64,000 nt of DNA from Saprolegnia diclina VS20 (lineage: Eukaryota; Oomycota; Saprolegniomycetes; Saprolegniales; Saprolegniaceae), in NCBI RefSeq assembly GCF_000281045.1, contig NW_008246096.1:101727-165726 (forward strand). Reading direction: 5' to 3'. Shown one piece after another: positions 43,851 through 54,536 of this stretch. Position numbers and translations under genes: made by a program. Every line of letters begins with the position of its first letter. Within the stretch, counting starts at the first letter, position 1. Below the pieces are notes generated by a model that was not told where the DNA came from, did not search any database, and worked only from the letters and a program-made list of their open reading frames with translations.

Positions 43851-46695
43851 CTAGGGCAGCGACGGCTGGCATGCATAGTGCAGGAGCGTGCCTTCGTCCT
43901 TGTCGTAGAGGAAGGCGCCGCGCTCGAGCTTCCGGCTGCAGACCGCGCACGTTGACTGGGCAGAGATGTCGACCGATTCTTGCTGCGCGGCGTGGAGCTG
44001 CGATCGCACGTGGAGGTTCTCGATCTTGAGCAGCTGCGTCTGGACCTGCGCCGTGCGGCGCGCCTCGACCTTGAGCTCGAGGACACGCTGGAGGTACGCA
44101 CTGAGGGCCGCGGCTTCCGTGCCGGGCGGCAATAGCTCCAGCGCCGTCGCGACGTCGATCGTCGCCGCGTGGCGCAGCATAAACTTGGCGACAAACGCGA
44201 GCCCAATCGATGAGAGGACGTGGTTGCTCATGCGATACGGCGACGTCTTGGCCGACGGCGGACGCATGTACGTCTGGAGAAAGAGCGTGTAGATGGACGC
44301 GTCGCCGACTTTGGAGGCATAAACGTCGTTGCAGTAGGCCTCGGCGACGGCCGCGTCCTTGATCTCGTGCAAGTAGAGCCGCAGCACCTCTTCGTGGCGA
44401 CCCATGTTGGCGAGCAGGACCGCGCGCTCCTCGATCATCTCCATGGGCGTGCGGCTCAAGAGACGTTCCGGGTGGTGCTGGCTCAATGGCGACTGCAGAA
44501 ACGCGAGGAGCTGGCGCCGCAGCGCGCCGAGACGTCCTTTCTGCATGCGCACGCGCGTATGAAACACAATGAGCGACTGCTGGTCGCGCTTCTTCTTGAG
44601 GAGCAGACTCACGTGGTCATTGATCGCATCGAGAAGTAGGTACACGAGTTCGTCGTGGAGCGTCGACGGCACCGAGCTCCCGTTGGCGTAAATGACTTGG
44701 TGAAGGTATGCGATCGCGAGCGCGCGGCCGTCGTCGAGCGGCATCTCGTCGTCCCCGTCCGGTGGCGAGCTCACTTCGATCGACTTGAGGTGGTCGACAA
44801 TCAAATGCGGGTCCAAGTCGACCTCGGGCGATGGCACGAGCCGGTGCGTAAAGATCGAGAGACCGAGCGATGGCGCCGACTGCAGCAATGGCTTGGAAAA
44901 CTCAAACACGAGCGGCGCATCTGCCAGTGTCTTGAGGTACGCGACCATCTCGCGACGCGGGTCTTTCTTGGCGCTAACAGCATTCGCCTGGAGCTCTTCG
45001 AGAAGCTCCAGGCCCTTGCGGTGCAGACGCTGCGCCTGGTAAAACGCAAGGAGCGCTTGCCACTTGGCGTGGGCGCGCAAAAACACTTCGGCTTCGCCGA
45101 CATCCGCCGCGCTTGGCGAGATACCGCAAAAGACGGTGAGCGCCGCATCGTTGGTGAGAACGTACGCCTTGAGCAAGACCGTGTCGACGAGCGACGCCGC
45201 GTCGTCGTACTGGATCTTGGCGAGCCCTACGATGCAAGTACGACGTTCGCGATAGCTCGGGGATGGATTCTGTTAACCTTGCCGAGGCAGCGCCCGGTAC
45301 GCGACGAGAAATTGCACAAGGGCCGTGAGCGCCGCGCTGAGTGTGTCGCCGGCGAGCGCTACCGAGGGCCGCGGTAGCGTGGCCATCGCCAACCGATGCC
45401 GGCTGCGCGGCAAGAGCTCTTCAGGAAAGAGCGCGAGGACCTCCTCGGCGGGCACGTGGCTTGCGAGAAAGTTGTCCATCGCTTGGCTGAACGCGTGGCG
45501 TTCAAACTGCTGCAAAGCGAGCTGGAGGTGGATGGCCCGAAGGTCGTCGTTCGGGAGGTGGCACTCGACGGGGCAGAGACGGCAAAGGTCGATTGCTTCT
45601 TGATACCTACGTACATATACTTTTGTTGACAGCTGTGGGACATCGCAATAAAAGGTACCGCCCGGCGTCCAAATGCAAGCGAAGTTGGTCGCTTAGCGGG
45701 GCCATGCGCAGCGCGGCAAAGGCAAAGGGTCCCGTCACCACGAGGACCGCCGGCGGCGCGGTCACCGAGGCAGTCTGCGCTTGGGAGAGGAGCGGGGTGA
45801 AGAACACAGCCCCCTTGATCGCAACGCTCTGGACGATCTGGAACGAGAGAAGCACGTCGATATGTTCGGCGTATGCGACGAGAAGGAAAGGGTGGTGCCC
45901 AAGAACGGCCTTGGGCGGACCCGCACCTGCCGGCCATGGCAATGGCGGCCCCGTCGTCACGACAGCGTACTCGGAGCGGTCGTAGCGCAGCGCGATTCCG
46001 TGCGTACGCCACTGCACGAAGAAATCGTCTTGAGCGGGCGACAGGCCCGGAAGGCGGACCGCGGCGAGCACGGGGTCGCGGCAGTCGGGCGGCAGATCAA
46101 GGGATCGCCCCGTATCCAGATGGAAGAGCGTTGTCTTGCGCTTGTAGACGAGCACGGCCATGTCGCTCGAGAGGCAGAGGACGCTCTGGAGTGTGCTTGG
46201 CTTGTCGGGCACCTCGTGCGTCGAGCGCGGAAGGAGCTTGGCGTTCTTCCGACTCCAGTCGTACACGAGGAGCGAATGCTGCTTCGTCGCACATACCAAG
46301 GTCCCCGAATGCTCGTGCGCCGAGAAGAAGACGGTGCCTTTCGTCTCGTCCAAAGGTGTGGCAGCCACGTCCTTGGGCAGCGGAAGTGCTACGAGCGCGA
46401 GCTTGGCATCGACGATCGTCACGCTGACGCCCCACGCGTCCAACAACTGGGTGCTATCGTGGTAGACCTTTTTCGATTGCTGCTGGAAGCGAAGAGAAAT
46501 GGGCTCGGACGACGTGGTCGATGGCAAGGTCGTCGTGAAGGAATGGAGGTTGCTGGACCCATCGCCCATGCAGACGGTCGCCGCCAAGGGGCTCGTCGAC
46601 GGGCCCTTGAGGCTCACGAGAACGCGCTCGGCCTTCTTGCAGCCGCGGTAGGACCGGTCGTTCTCGACCTCGAGGACGTCGTAGGCCGTGGACAT
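43851..46695 (-). CDS. VPS39/TGFBRAP1-like tethering-complex subunit (CNH domain)
   Basis: Three exons on the minus strand from ATG 46695. Exon 1 encodes a citron-homology beta-propeller (for example TVFFSAHEHSGTLVCATKQH, LLVYDWSRKNAKLL, HPFLLVAYAEHIDVLLSFQI). A 52-nt intron (GTACCT..TAG) joins DAGR to YQEAIDLCRLCPVE. The rest is alpha-solenoid, with MEMIEERAVLLANMGRHEEV and LRLYLHEIKDAAVAEAYC, matching the clathrin-repeat region of VPS39 and VPS3. The C-terminus has the family's degenerate zinc motif (CAVCSRKLERGAFLYDKDEG then LLHYAC). These proteins tether endosomes or vacuoles in HOPS or CORVET. I cannot decide between VPS39 and VPS3/TGFBRAP1 by eye. It converges with the WW-WH2 gene at 69 bp. 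Confidence 0.78.
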
Positions 46696-47074
46696 GGCGT
46701 GCTCAGCTGGCGTGCTCGCGATCCAAATTTCGCACTTGAGGTTGGACCGTCGAAAAGGGGCTGAACGCACGCAACTTTCTCCATCAACCCGGCGCCCGTG
46801 GGGCCACGCCCAGCTGGGCCACACCGACGCGATTGAGATCGCCTGCTGCGACAGTGGCGGTGACCCACCACACTGGATCTACTTCCGAGAGTCGTACAGC
46901 TCTGGGCGTCTAGGGAGGTGCGTGCAGACGACCCTAAGGTGATTAGTTGCGTGAAAATAGAAGCCGATTTGGACAGCAAAGGAAGCATCAAACTTTAGGA
47001 TTAAAATATGAAATCGGAGCTCCGATCAAGCGAAACTCGGATCGAACTACACTCTAATTGTGCACTCGGACCAC
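46696..47074. other. intergenic region
   Basis: Region of 379 bp between the start of the VPS39-like gene and the stop of the RSL1D1-like gene, both minus strand. AT-rich around 46980-47050. No coding sequence seen. Confidence 0.4.
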
Positions 47075-48595
47075 CTACTTCTTGGCGCTGGCACGAGTCG
47101 TCTTCTTGGCCGGCGCAGCCGCCGCGACCTTCTTGGGCGCAGCCTTCTTGACCGGGACAACCTTCTTGGCCGCGGCCGCCTTCTTGGCAGGCGCAGCTTC
47201 CTTCTTGGCAGGCGCAGCTTCCTTCTTGGCAGGCACAGCTTCCTCCTTGGCGACCTCCTCCTTGGCAGCCTCCTTCACCGGGGTAGCCTTCTTGACAGCT
47301 TCCTTCTTGGCGGGGGCTTCCTTCTTGGCGGGGGCTTCCTTCTTGGCGGGGGNNNNNNNNNNNNNNNNNNNNNNNNNNNNNNNNNNNNNNNNNNNNNNNN
47401 NNNNNNNNNNNNNNNNNNNNNNNNNNNNNNNNNNNNNNNNNNNNNNNNNNNNGGGGGCTTCCTTCTTGGCGGGGGCTTCCTTCTTGGCGGGAGCTTCCTT
47501 CTTGGCGGGAGCTTCCTTCTTGGCGGGAGCTTCCTTCTTGGCGGGAGCTTCCTTCTTGGCAGGAGCTGCCTTCTTGGCAGGGGCCGCCTTCTTGGCAGGG
47601 GCGGCCTTCTTGGCAGGGGCGGCTTCCTTAGCAGCCTCCTTCGTCGGGGAGGCCTTCTTGGCAGCTTCCTTGGTGGGGGTAGCCTTCTTGGCAGCCTCCT
47701 TCGTCGGGGTAGCCTTCTTGGCAGCCTCCTTCGTGGGCGTGGCCTTGGCAGCTTCTTCCTCCTTCGGGGTCTCGACAGCCTTGGTCTCTTCTTCGGCTTG
47801 CTTGGCCTTCTTGGCGGCCGGGGCCTCCGTCGAGATGTCTTCGCTCTTGCGCTTGATGTTGATTTCGGTCGGGAGCTTGGCCGAGTTGGGCAGCGCGTTG
47901 TAGATCGGGAGCGCCATCGAGTCGTTCGTCTTGATGCTGATCGACTTGATGTTCTTCCACTTCTTCGGGACGTAGCTCACAATAATCTCCGTGCCGTCGA
48001 TGATGTTGTCGACAATCTGGCTCAGCTCAAGGCCGTCGTGGGCGATCTTGACGTTGAAGCACGGGCCCGTCGAGACAAACATGGCGGTACCCGCGAGCAC
48101 GCGGCGAATCGGGTCGCTGACGTTCTTGGCCGAGACGTCGACCGTGCGCGGCTGCTTCTTGGCATCGAAGAACGTCTTGCCAAGGAGCGTCTTGAGGTAC
48201 GGGAGCACACGGTCGTCGGCGAGGAAGGTCGCGAACGACGCCTTGAGCTCGCGGCGGTCCTTGAACTGGCCAAAGTGCTTCTTGAGCTTCTTGATGCCCA
48301 TGACCTTGGTGAGGCCGTCGACCGGGTCCTGCGCCAGCGCCTCCTTGATGCGCTTCTTGTCGGCATCCTTGACGAAGAGGCAGGCTTCGCCATCGGCGCG
48401 GATCGAGTGCGGGAGGTCGATCAAGATGGGCTTGAGCGACGACTTGGGCGGGACCGTGTTGCGCGTCACGATGAGGCTGAAGACGTTGGCGTCCTCGACG
48501 AGCGCCTGCTTGGCGGCCGACGCCCGCTTCTTCTGCAGCACCTGCTGCAGCGCCTCGACGGCCTTCGTCACTTGCTCGCGGTCGACCTGCTCCAT
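47075..48595 (-). CDS. ribosomal L1-domain protein RSL1D1/Utp30-like with PAKKEA repeat tail
   Basis: Single open frame from ATG 48595, interrupted by a 100-N assembly gap. The first about 240 residues form an L1-like fold: VTKAVEALQQVLQKKRASA, NVFSLIVTRNTVPPKSSLKP, EACLFVKDADKKRIKEAL, MGIKKLKKHFGQFKDRR, LPYLKTLLGKTFFDAKKQP and GPCFNVKIAHDGLELSQIVD. This matches RSL1D1/Utp30/Cic1 nucleolar proteins that accompany pre-ribosomal particles. The C-terminal half is a lysine/alanine/proline repeat (ATPTKEAAKK units, then many PAKKEA units, then AAPAKK) resembling histone H1 or bacterial H1-like tails, and probably binds nucleic acid. True length is unknown because the gap lies in the repeat. The frame matches on both sides of the gap only if its real length is a multiple of 3 plus the shown offset. 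Confidence 0.85.
   Translation of the reverse strand: MEQVDREQVTKAVEALQQVLQKKRASAAKQALVEDANVFSLIVTRNTVPPKSSLKPILIDLPHSIRADGEACLFVKDADKKRIKEALAQDPVDGLTKVMGIKKLKKHFGQFKDRRELKASFATFLADDRVLPYLKTLLGKTFFDAKKQPRTVDVSAKNVSDPIRRVLAGTAMFVSTGPCFNVKIAHDGLELSQIVDNIIDGTEIIVSYVPKKWKNIKSISIKTNDSMALPIYNALPNSAKLPTEINIKRKSEDISTEAPAAKKAKQAEEETKAVETPKEEEAAKATPTKEAAKKATPTKEAAKKATPTKEAAKKASPTKEAAKEAAPAKKAAPAKKAAPAKKAAPAKKEAPAKKEAPAKKEAPAKKEAPAKKEAPAKKEAPXXXXXXXXXXXXXXXXXXXXXXXXXXXXXXXXXXPAKKEAPAKKEAPAKKEAVKKATPVKEAAKEEVAKEEAVPAKKEAAPAKKEAAPAKKAAAAKKVVPVKKAAPKKVAAAAPAKKTTRASAKK
47297..47630. repeat. 18-bp coding minisatellite (PAKKEA units)
   Basis: Tandem repeats of an 18-bp unit, GGCTTCCTTCTTGGCGGG on the plus strand, encode PAKKEA on the minus strand. 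At least nine near-identical copies flank the gap, with more diverged PAKKAA copies toward 47630. High identity at DNA level suggests recent expansion by slippage or unequal exchange. Confidence 0.9.
47353..47452. other. assembly gap of 100 N within the minisatellite
   Basis: Exactly 100 N bases, the customary placeholder for a gap of unknown size. Repeat units on both sides are nearly identical, so the gap is most likely a collapsed part of the same repeat. Confidence 0.97.
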
Positions 48596-50217
48596 TTTGA
48601 TTATCTGGTTTTACTGGTCGGGACCAATCGCGCCCCGGGATTTTTATCCGCCCTTCGTATCCGGACACCCCGCCAGTGGTTTCTCGCCATCCAATTGGCT
48701 GGCAAACCAAACGACGCGCTTTTCACACGCTCGACCGCACGGACGTTCGCCACGTTCTGGCGACTCGTGCACTCGACCGAGGTACCCTCTTCTGTCGCGA
48801 GCGCCGATGTAGCGCGCGGACAGCGGACGCGGCAATCGCGCGCGCAGTGTACGTGCCCCCGCTTCCCGCCAAAAGATCTGAGATGAGAAAACCACACGTG
48901 TGTGTGAGCGGTGTGTGTGTTTTCCTGGCGATGTGGTTTTTACGACACGGCACGGAAATAGTGTGGCGGCGAGGCACTGCAACGGCGCCAGCGCGCGGAT
49001 GTGTGTGGGATATAGTATGACTAGGCGGCGCTGCATGGAGACGGCGGTGCTGTGGACATGCGTAGAGGGGTGTTAGCAAGACGCAGCCGAGAATGCATCC
49101 TGGCTGAGTGATCGTGGGTCCACCGATGAACTAGGGAGTGACGATGACGCTGGCTTGTCAGTCGATTGCACAATGCCATTTCGCAGCTATTCCATGCCGC
49201 TGGCCACTATATTAGTGCATGGATACTTCACACTTTGCTTCCGCGACCGACGGCCACTGGGTCGTTGACCAGTTTGCGCAGCTTCACCGCAGTGGCTCCA
49301 TCAAACCACACAAGTGACTTTGAGTTTATTACACTGGTGCCATGCTTCTGCTGTCGTGCTAGCCGCTAGCGCCAAGGACCACATAGGATGAAGTCTTCGC
49401 GCTGCTTGTATGACAAGCGCAAACATGCTAACGTTAGCTCGGAGCGAGACGTCGAAATGCGAGGAGCCACAGTGACGGAGCGTTCGCAATTGCAGCACGT
49501 GCAGAACGCCACCTTTGGCCTCATAGATTGATGAGCGAGACATCCGTTCCTTCCTTCTTTGGGCGTTCCACGTGTCCAATAGCAAGGTTACACTCATGCT
49601 ACAATGCGAAAGCGATGGGCGGCGCCATGGTTCTTTAGCAAAATTGAAGTAAAACAATCGACACCTTCCTAGGACCGTACCGTATATACTGTTAGAAAAA
49701 GGTCCGACAACGGGTGTACCACTGCTCAAGGATGGCGTTTTGGTATGAGCTTTTTTGTTGTTCGCAGAAGTGACAATGCACAGTATTGTCATCCTTTGGC
49801 CACGTGCGTCGCGACAGCGTCCTGCGCTCGTTCGGTGGCGAAACCGGTAGCATCGCCTGGCTGCCGACGGGCATACGAAAAGCAAGTCGGTGAAGGCAAC
49901 TCTTGTCGACGCAGAAGCCGACAGCACCATCTGGACGTGTGTCGCAGCTCGCATGAGACTTGCGGTTTGTATATTAGACTTGGTCTTTGTAGGTACCTGT
50001 ACCATCGCAGCTGGAGTGTGAAATCTGAAACCTCTCAGATCTGATACTTTTGGGCAATTTAAACCGGCCCAACCGGCCTGGACGTGTTTTTATTCTTGAT
50101 ATCTTGCGTTTTGTAGGAATGTGGAATAAAAATAGTGAGGTATTCGTTTTTTGCTTCATCTTCCGAGTGCTGATGACATCCCTATTTGCAGCTCCAGGAG
50201 AACGAAGGGGAGGCCTC
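48596..50217. other. long divergent intergenic region with TATCCGGAC element
   Basis: About 1.6 kb between the RSL1D1-like gene (minus) and the CCT gene (plus). TATCCGGAC lies at 48658-48666, 62 bp before the RSL1D1 start, followed by a CCAATTGG at about 48690. A GT-rich stretch occurs at 48895-48925. Near 50140-50191 is a probable 5'-UTR intron of the CCT gene. ORFs in between show no domains. Confidence 0.45.
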
Positions 50218-51528
50218 ATGAACTCGAGCCCGCCCGCGAAACTCAGCATCGGCGTCCCGCCCGCGCGGTCCCTCTCCGAGAGCATCGCCATCAAGAAGGA
50301 GCCGGAAGACGTCTCCATGCGCAAGGACAGCATGGGCTGGATCTCGGACGACTTTATGGGCATGATCAATCACACACCGCCGGCCTTCTCGCCCGGCAGC
50401 TTGACGCTGCCATCGACCAAGCGGAATCGCAGCGGTAGCATCTCTGGGCGTCTGCTCAGTGCCTCGGACCTTGAAGAGAAGGGCTTCATTGACAGATACC
50501 AAAAGGGCGTCTTGAAGGTATTGTGTAGCCGTTGCTCACAGCCCCTAATGGCCTCCGCAGGACCTCATCATCAGCGGCGACGAGAAGCTGCAAAAGGCCC
50601 TCGAAACGTTCGAGCAAGGTGACCCGACGGCGCTTGAAGGTACGCCATTGTCTGCCATCTCACCCTCGAGCTCACGCCCTCGTAGCACTTCTCGACAGCG
50701 GCGCCTTGAACCGCAAGACGTCGGTCGACTTGCTCGACGACCTCGACCTTGGCTTCCTCAACGTTGGCTCGCTCGGCGACACGCCCAAGGAAGAGGTACC
50801 CTTTAGCCCAACCGCATGCCCGCATCTCATGATGACGCGCTACGCTAGTACACGGCCCGGCAAACGCTCGACGAGTGGGATGAGATTGGCTTTGAGCCCT
50901 TCTCGGAGATTACAAGCCGTGATTTATTGGAAGGTAGAGTGACCTCTCCCTGTCTATCAGAACTCATAGCATGTGCGTAGCGGGCGACTTTTACTCGTCG
51001 TCGCTCGGCAACTCGCTGCCAAACTCGTTGCCCTCGATGGGCATGGGCATCACGCCGCCCAACGCCTTTAGTTTTGCAGATGACTTTCTGGATCAGTCCT
51101 CCAAGGTACGACAACAAAGACTTGGTCGCAACGCTCACACCTCTCTCTAGCTGTCGAGCCCGACGTCGAGCGAGAACGTCAAGGCCGAAGACGGCAACGC
51201 CAGCATGTCGACGTCGCGGCCGATCGGCATTCCTGGCTCGGCCGCGACACAGCCGCGGCTCGGCGCGTCGGGGTTCATTGGCGGCATGGTCGGTCTCGGC
51301 GGCGGCCTCAACGACTCGGAGAAGAAGGCATTTGTGGGCGCGTACTCGCCCGAGTCGCGGCGCAAGCGCGTCGAGAAGTTTCTCGACAAGCGGCAGAAGC
51401 GTGTGTGGCGAAAGGAAGTCAAGTACGACGTGCGCAAGAACTTTGCCGACTCGCGCCTCCGAGTCAAGGGCCGGTTCGTCAAGAAGGAGGACGAGCAGTT
51501 GCTGCGCGAGTTGCTTAGTTTTACCTAG
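50218..51528 (+). CDS. CCT-motif putative transcriptional regulator
   Basis: About six short exons. The N-terminal half is Ser/Pro-rich with acidic motifs (LIISGDEKLQKALETFEQGD, VDLLDDLDLGFLNVGSL, DEIGFEPFSEI) and a possible activation region (NAFSFADDFLDQSS). The C-terminus is a CCT domain: YSPESRRKRVEKFLDKRQK, RVWRKEVKYDVRKNFADSRL and RVKGRFVKKEDEQLLREL. CCT motifs, first known from plant CONSTANS/CO-like/TOC1, mediate nuclear import and DNA or NF-Y-type interactions. An in-frame ATG at 50173 exists but lies inside what looks like a 5'-UTR intron (GTATTC at 50140 to GCAG at 50191), so 50218 is preferred. It ends 14 bp from the stop of the convergent RCC1 gene. Confidence 0.82.
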
Positions 51529-51542
51529 TCGTGCTTTGAACC

Positions 51543-54198
51543 TCATGTTGTTGTCGTTGCGGGTGTTGCGGCATCGCTCTTGTTGCACGCGCAGTCGCAC
51601 GCGGTCGAGAGACAGTTGTCGAGCGTCCACGTCACTTGCAGCGCGTGCTTGGCGTGGCACTTGGCCGCACACACGACGCAGAGCTCGGCAAGGTGGCAGG
51701 TGCCGCACATGTACAGCACGCGGAGGCAGTCGGAGCGCAACGACTTGGTCGTGGTCTTGGCACTGCACTCGCTTGAGGCTACGGGACGCTGCTATACATG
51801 GTCATACTCTCGTCTTCGTACCCGAGAGCAAGCTCGTGTCGAGTGGAGGCCGCTCAATCTTGTTCAAACCCGCTGCAATGACCTGTGAACCTTTGCAAGG
51901 GCAGTTGGTGCAGCATACCTCGGTCGCCCCACACAAACGTCCGCTCGTGCCCCGCGACTGCGCCAATGACGTGGATGCCCTGCAGGAACACCTACGCAAC
52001 ACGCAGATATTACAAGAACGAACGTGGCAGGACGCACGCGACGAGGGTATAGAAGCGACGCGGCTCGAATGTCGTGGACTGCCGACGTGTCGGGCTGCGA
52101 CCCATGGAGCCCGTGGCCCCAGACCCAGACGTCGCCGTCGACTACAAAAGTCGTGTACGACGATGATGGAAGGCGCTGAAGACGCACTCGTGATGGCGAG
52201 CGAGTGCCGCGCACCGGCGCTGACGCTCGTGATCTTTTCGCTTTTGAGCTCGTCGATGGCGCGCGGCACTTTGCTGTTCCAATTGTCGCGGTGCCCGAGC
52301 TGCCCGTGCGCGCCAAGGCCCCATGTATAGACGAACGCGCCGTTCTTTGGCGTCGGGATCGCTACCATCGTCGTGTCGACTTGGCCGACGCAAGCGACGT
52401 ACCCGAGAGCGCAACGATGTGGGCGCCGCCGCATGAAATGGCTTTGATTTTCTAAATAGCACCAATAAGACGAATAAGAACGGATCGACGGTGTCGACCT
52501 TGCCACGCAACCCGCCGACGCGTGTCGGCTTGGGCTGATCTGCGCGGTCGTCACCATTGCCGAGGACGCTAGAAGAAGAGAATGTGTCGTGCGACGCTCG
52601 ACGATCCAGTCGGCGGTACGTGTATTACCCGTGCTCGCCCGCGCCCCACACAAACACTTGGCGCGCGGCCAGGTTGTCTAATGTACGAATCTCAGATGCG
52701 AGCCGAGAGCATCTCTGTCACCGGTGAGCGCCACCGAAAACTCATCACCGGCACCGATCGCCGCCACAAAGAAGCGGTCAAATGCATCGAGTCGGACAGG
52801 CTCCCAGTGGTCCTCAGTCGTGCCTTTGGCGAAGTTGCTGTCCTCAACGTCTGATCGCAAAGGCGTACCGGTGCCGAGCTTGCCGTGTCGGCCGCCACCA
52901 AACGCAAAAAGCCCGTGGTGATCTGTGAGCGCCAAGACGTGCTGCCGACCGGCCGCGATCTGCGTGACGCGGAAGCTTGCGAGCGCAGCAACCACGCGCG
53001 GTGTGGCTTCAGACGCAATCGAGCCATGGCCCAAGACACCCCGGTCGCCGCGCCCCCACGAGTACACTAGACTCCATAAACCCAACGTCGTCCAAGCGTC
53101 TCGTACGTCGGTTGTGCTCGTTCATGTCTTTGGTCGCGTCCAAGGTGACCAAGGTGGACCGCTTTCGCCGCAGTATGGCGGGCTCCTGTACAAATCATCA
53201 TGGTCTCCAGCAGCAGCTTGGCGCCGCTCACTTGTGCCTCGCGCTCCTTGGCCTCAGCATCTGCGTTGGCTTCCTGTGGTTTGTCTACGCACCGCGTTGA
53301 CCGGTGCTTCGCCAGCTGTACCTACCGATGAGCGCAAACGAGGCGTACTCGGTCGCTGCGATGGCAATGATCTTGGAGCCGGTGAGGGGCGGGAACACGT
53401 GCATGACCGAGACCGGCACGAGCTCCTCCGTCTCGGCCGACGGTGTCGGCGCCGTGCCAAGCGCATGGTACGTGTTGTCGCCACACGCGAAAAGCTGGTG
53501 CGAGTCTAGCACGATAGAGGATCGATATTGCTCGAACCCACCTGCACCCTGTGAGGCAAAGATTGTACGAGTACCGGCGAGGAGGAGCGTATGGTATTTC
53601 CCCGACGCGACCTACGACGTCGCAGCGGTGAGAGACGAGGGCTCGTGCACGTCTTTACAGCGCGAAACTTGGCGTCGCGCTCGATCTTGGTCTTGCGCCG
53701 CGACGCGTCTTCAACGACAATTATCTCTCGCACCGGCGGCGCCACCTGCGGCTGTAGCACAGGCTCGGTCGATTGCGTGCAGAGCGCACCGCGCTCGGCG
53801 CAGCCCCAATGGTACATGATCCACTACGACCGAGAGGACTTGAGAGAAGGCGTGCGTAGCAGTCCTGTACTTGGTCGCGCGGCCCGACGACCGTCGCGTT
53901 GATGTCGCCAATGCGCCACTCTTCCTTGCGCACTTTGAGGCAGTCGCGGCAGTAGCAGCCCGTTTGGCCCGGCGAGTGCACCGTCTTGTCCGAGAGCTAT
54001 GACGTGGCAGCGTAGTACGCATGCGTGCACATAGACGCGGCGTACACCCATGTATTCATTTGATGGCTTTTTCACTTCGTTCAACTTTGCTTGCAGCTGG
54101 AGGCGCGCGCGGACTTGCTTGCTAAAGTCATCCATCGCACGACCGTTATTTCCGCCAACGCTCTTGCCGGCTGCAGCTTGTATCCTCCATGTTGGCAT
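51543..54198 (-). CDS. RCC1-repeat protein with C-terminal Cys-rich zinc-binding region
   Basis: Many short exons on the minus strand from ATG 54198 (a second in-frame ATG at 54135). After a short helix (FSKQVRARLQLQAKLNEVKK) comes a Cys-containing segment (GCYCRDCLKVRKEEWRIGD). RCC1-type blades follow: LFACGDNTYHALGTAPT, SKIIAIAATEYASFALI, VYSWGRGDRGVLGHGS, QIAAGRQHVLALTDHHGLFA, AFVYTWGLGAHGQLGHRD and VSAGARHSLAIT. The final exon (51740-51543) is Cys/His-rich (YMCGTCHLAELCVVCAAKC, HAKHAL, ACDCAC), which could be a B-box-like zinc fold. RCC1 propellers serve as GEFs or protein-interaction platforms; the combination gives no specific function. Middle exon borders are approximate. Confidence 0.72.
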
Positions 54199-54536
54199 TA
54201 AGTCACGATGCGCAAGTCGGCTGCTACCGCTTTCGTTTAGGAGCTAGGGAAGCGGCAACAAGGGACGCGAACTTGAAGGCGAAGTGCAAATGGCGTGTTT
54301 TTATCCACATCGGTCGGCGTGTCTTTGGTGAACCGATAGTGAACCGGTTGCGCATCACGCAACCTTTGCTCACCACACACGTCACAAATCGATTAAAATG
54401 AGCTGCCAGTATACAAATATCCAGTGCTGCGTGCGCCGGTCCCCCAATAGAATTAAATTTTTGACGGCCATTGAAATATAATATTTGAAAGAACCGGCGG
54501 ATCTCCATTTTCCGACTCGCTCGTCGTCGACGCACG
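54199..54536. other. divergent promoter region
   Basis: Region of 338 bp between the RCC1-repeat gene (minus) and a coiled-coil gene (plus). It is AT-rich around 54400-54490. No gene seen; it must carry both promoters. Confidence 0.4.

Noticed and set aside
47297..47630. CRISPR-like array
   Set aside because: Units are contiguous without spacers and encode an in-frame protein repeat in a eukaryotic gene; this is a coding minisatellite.
47060..48886. Long plus-strand ORFs opposite RSL1D1 spanning the gap
   Set aside because: Antisense of the lysine/alanine repeat (giving Leu/Gly or Ser/Phe/Leu runs); open only because the repeat lacks stops.
49166..50005. ORFs in the 48.6-50.2 kb interval
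   Set aside because: Short, overlapping on both strands, no motif or splice support.
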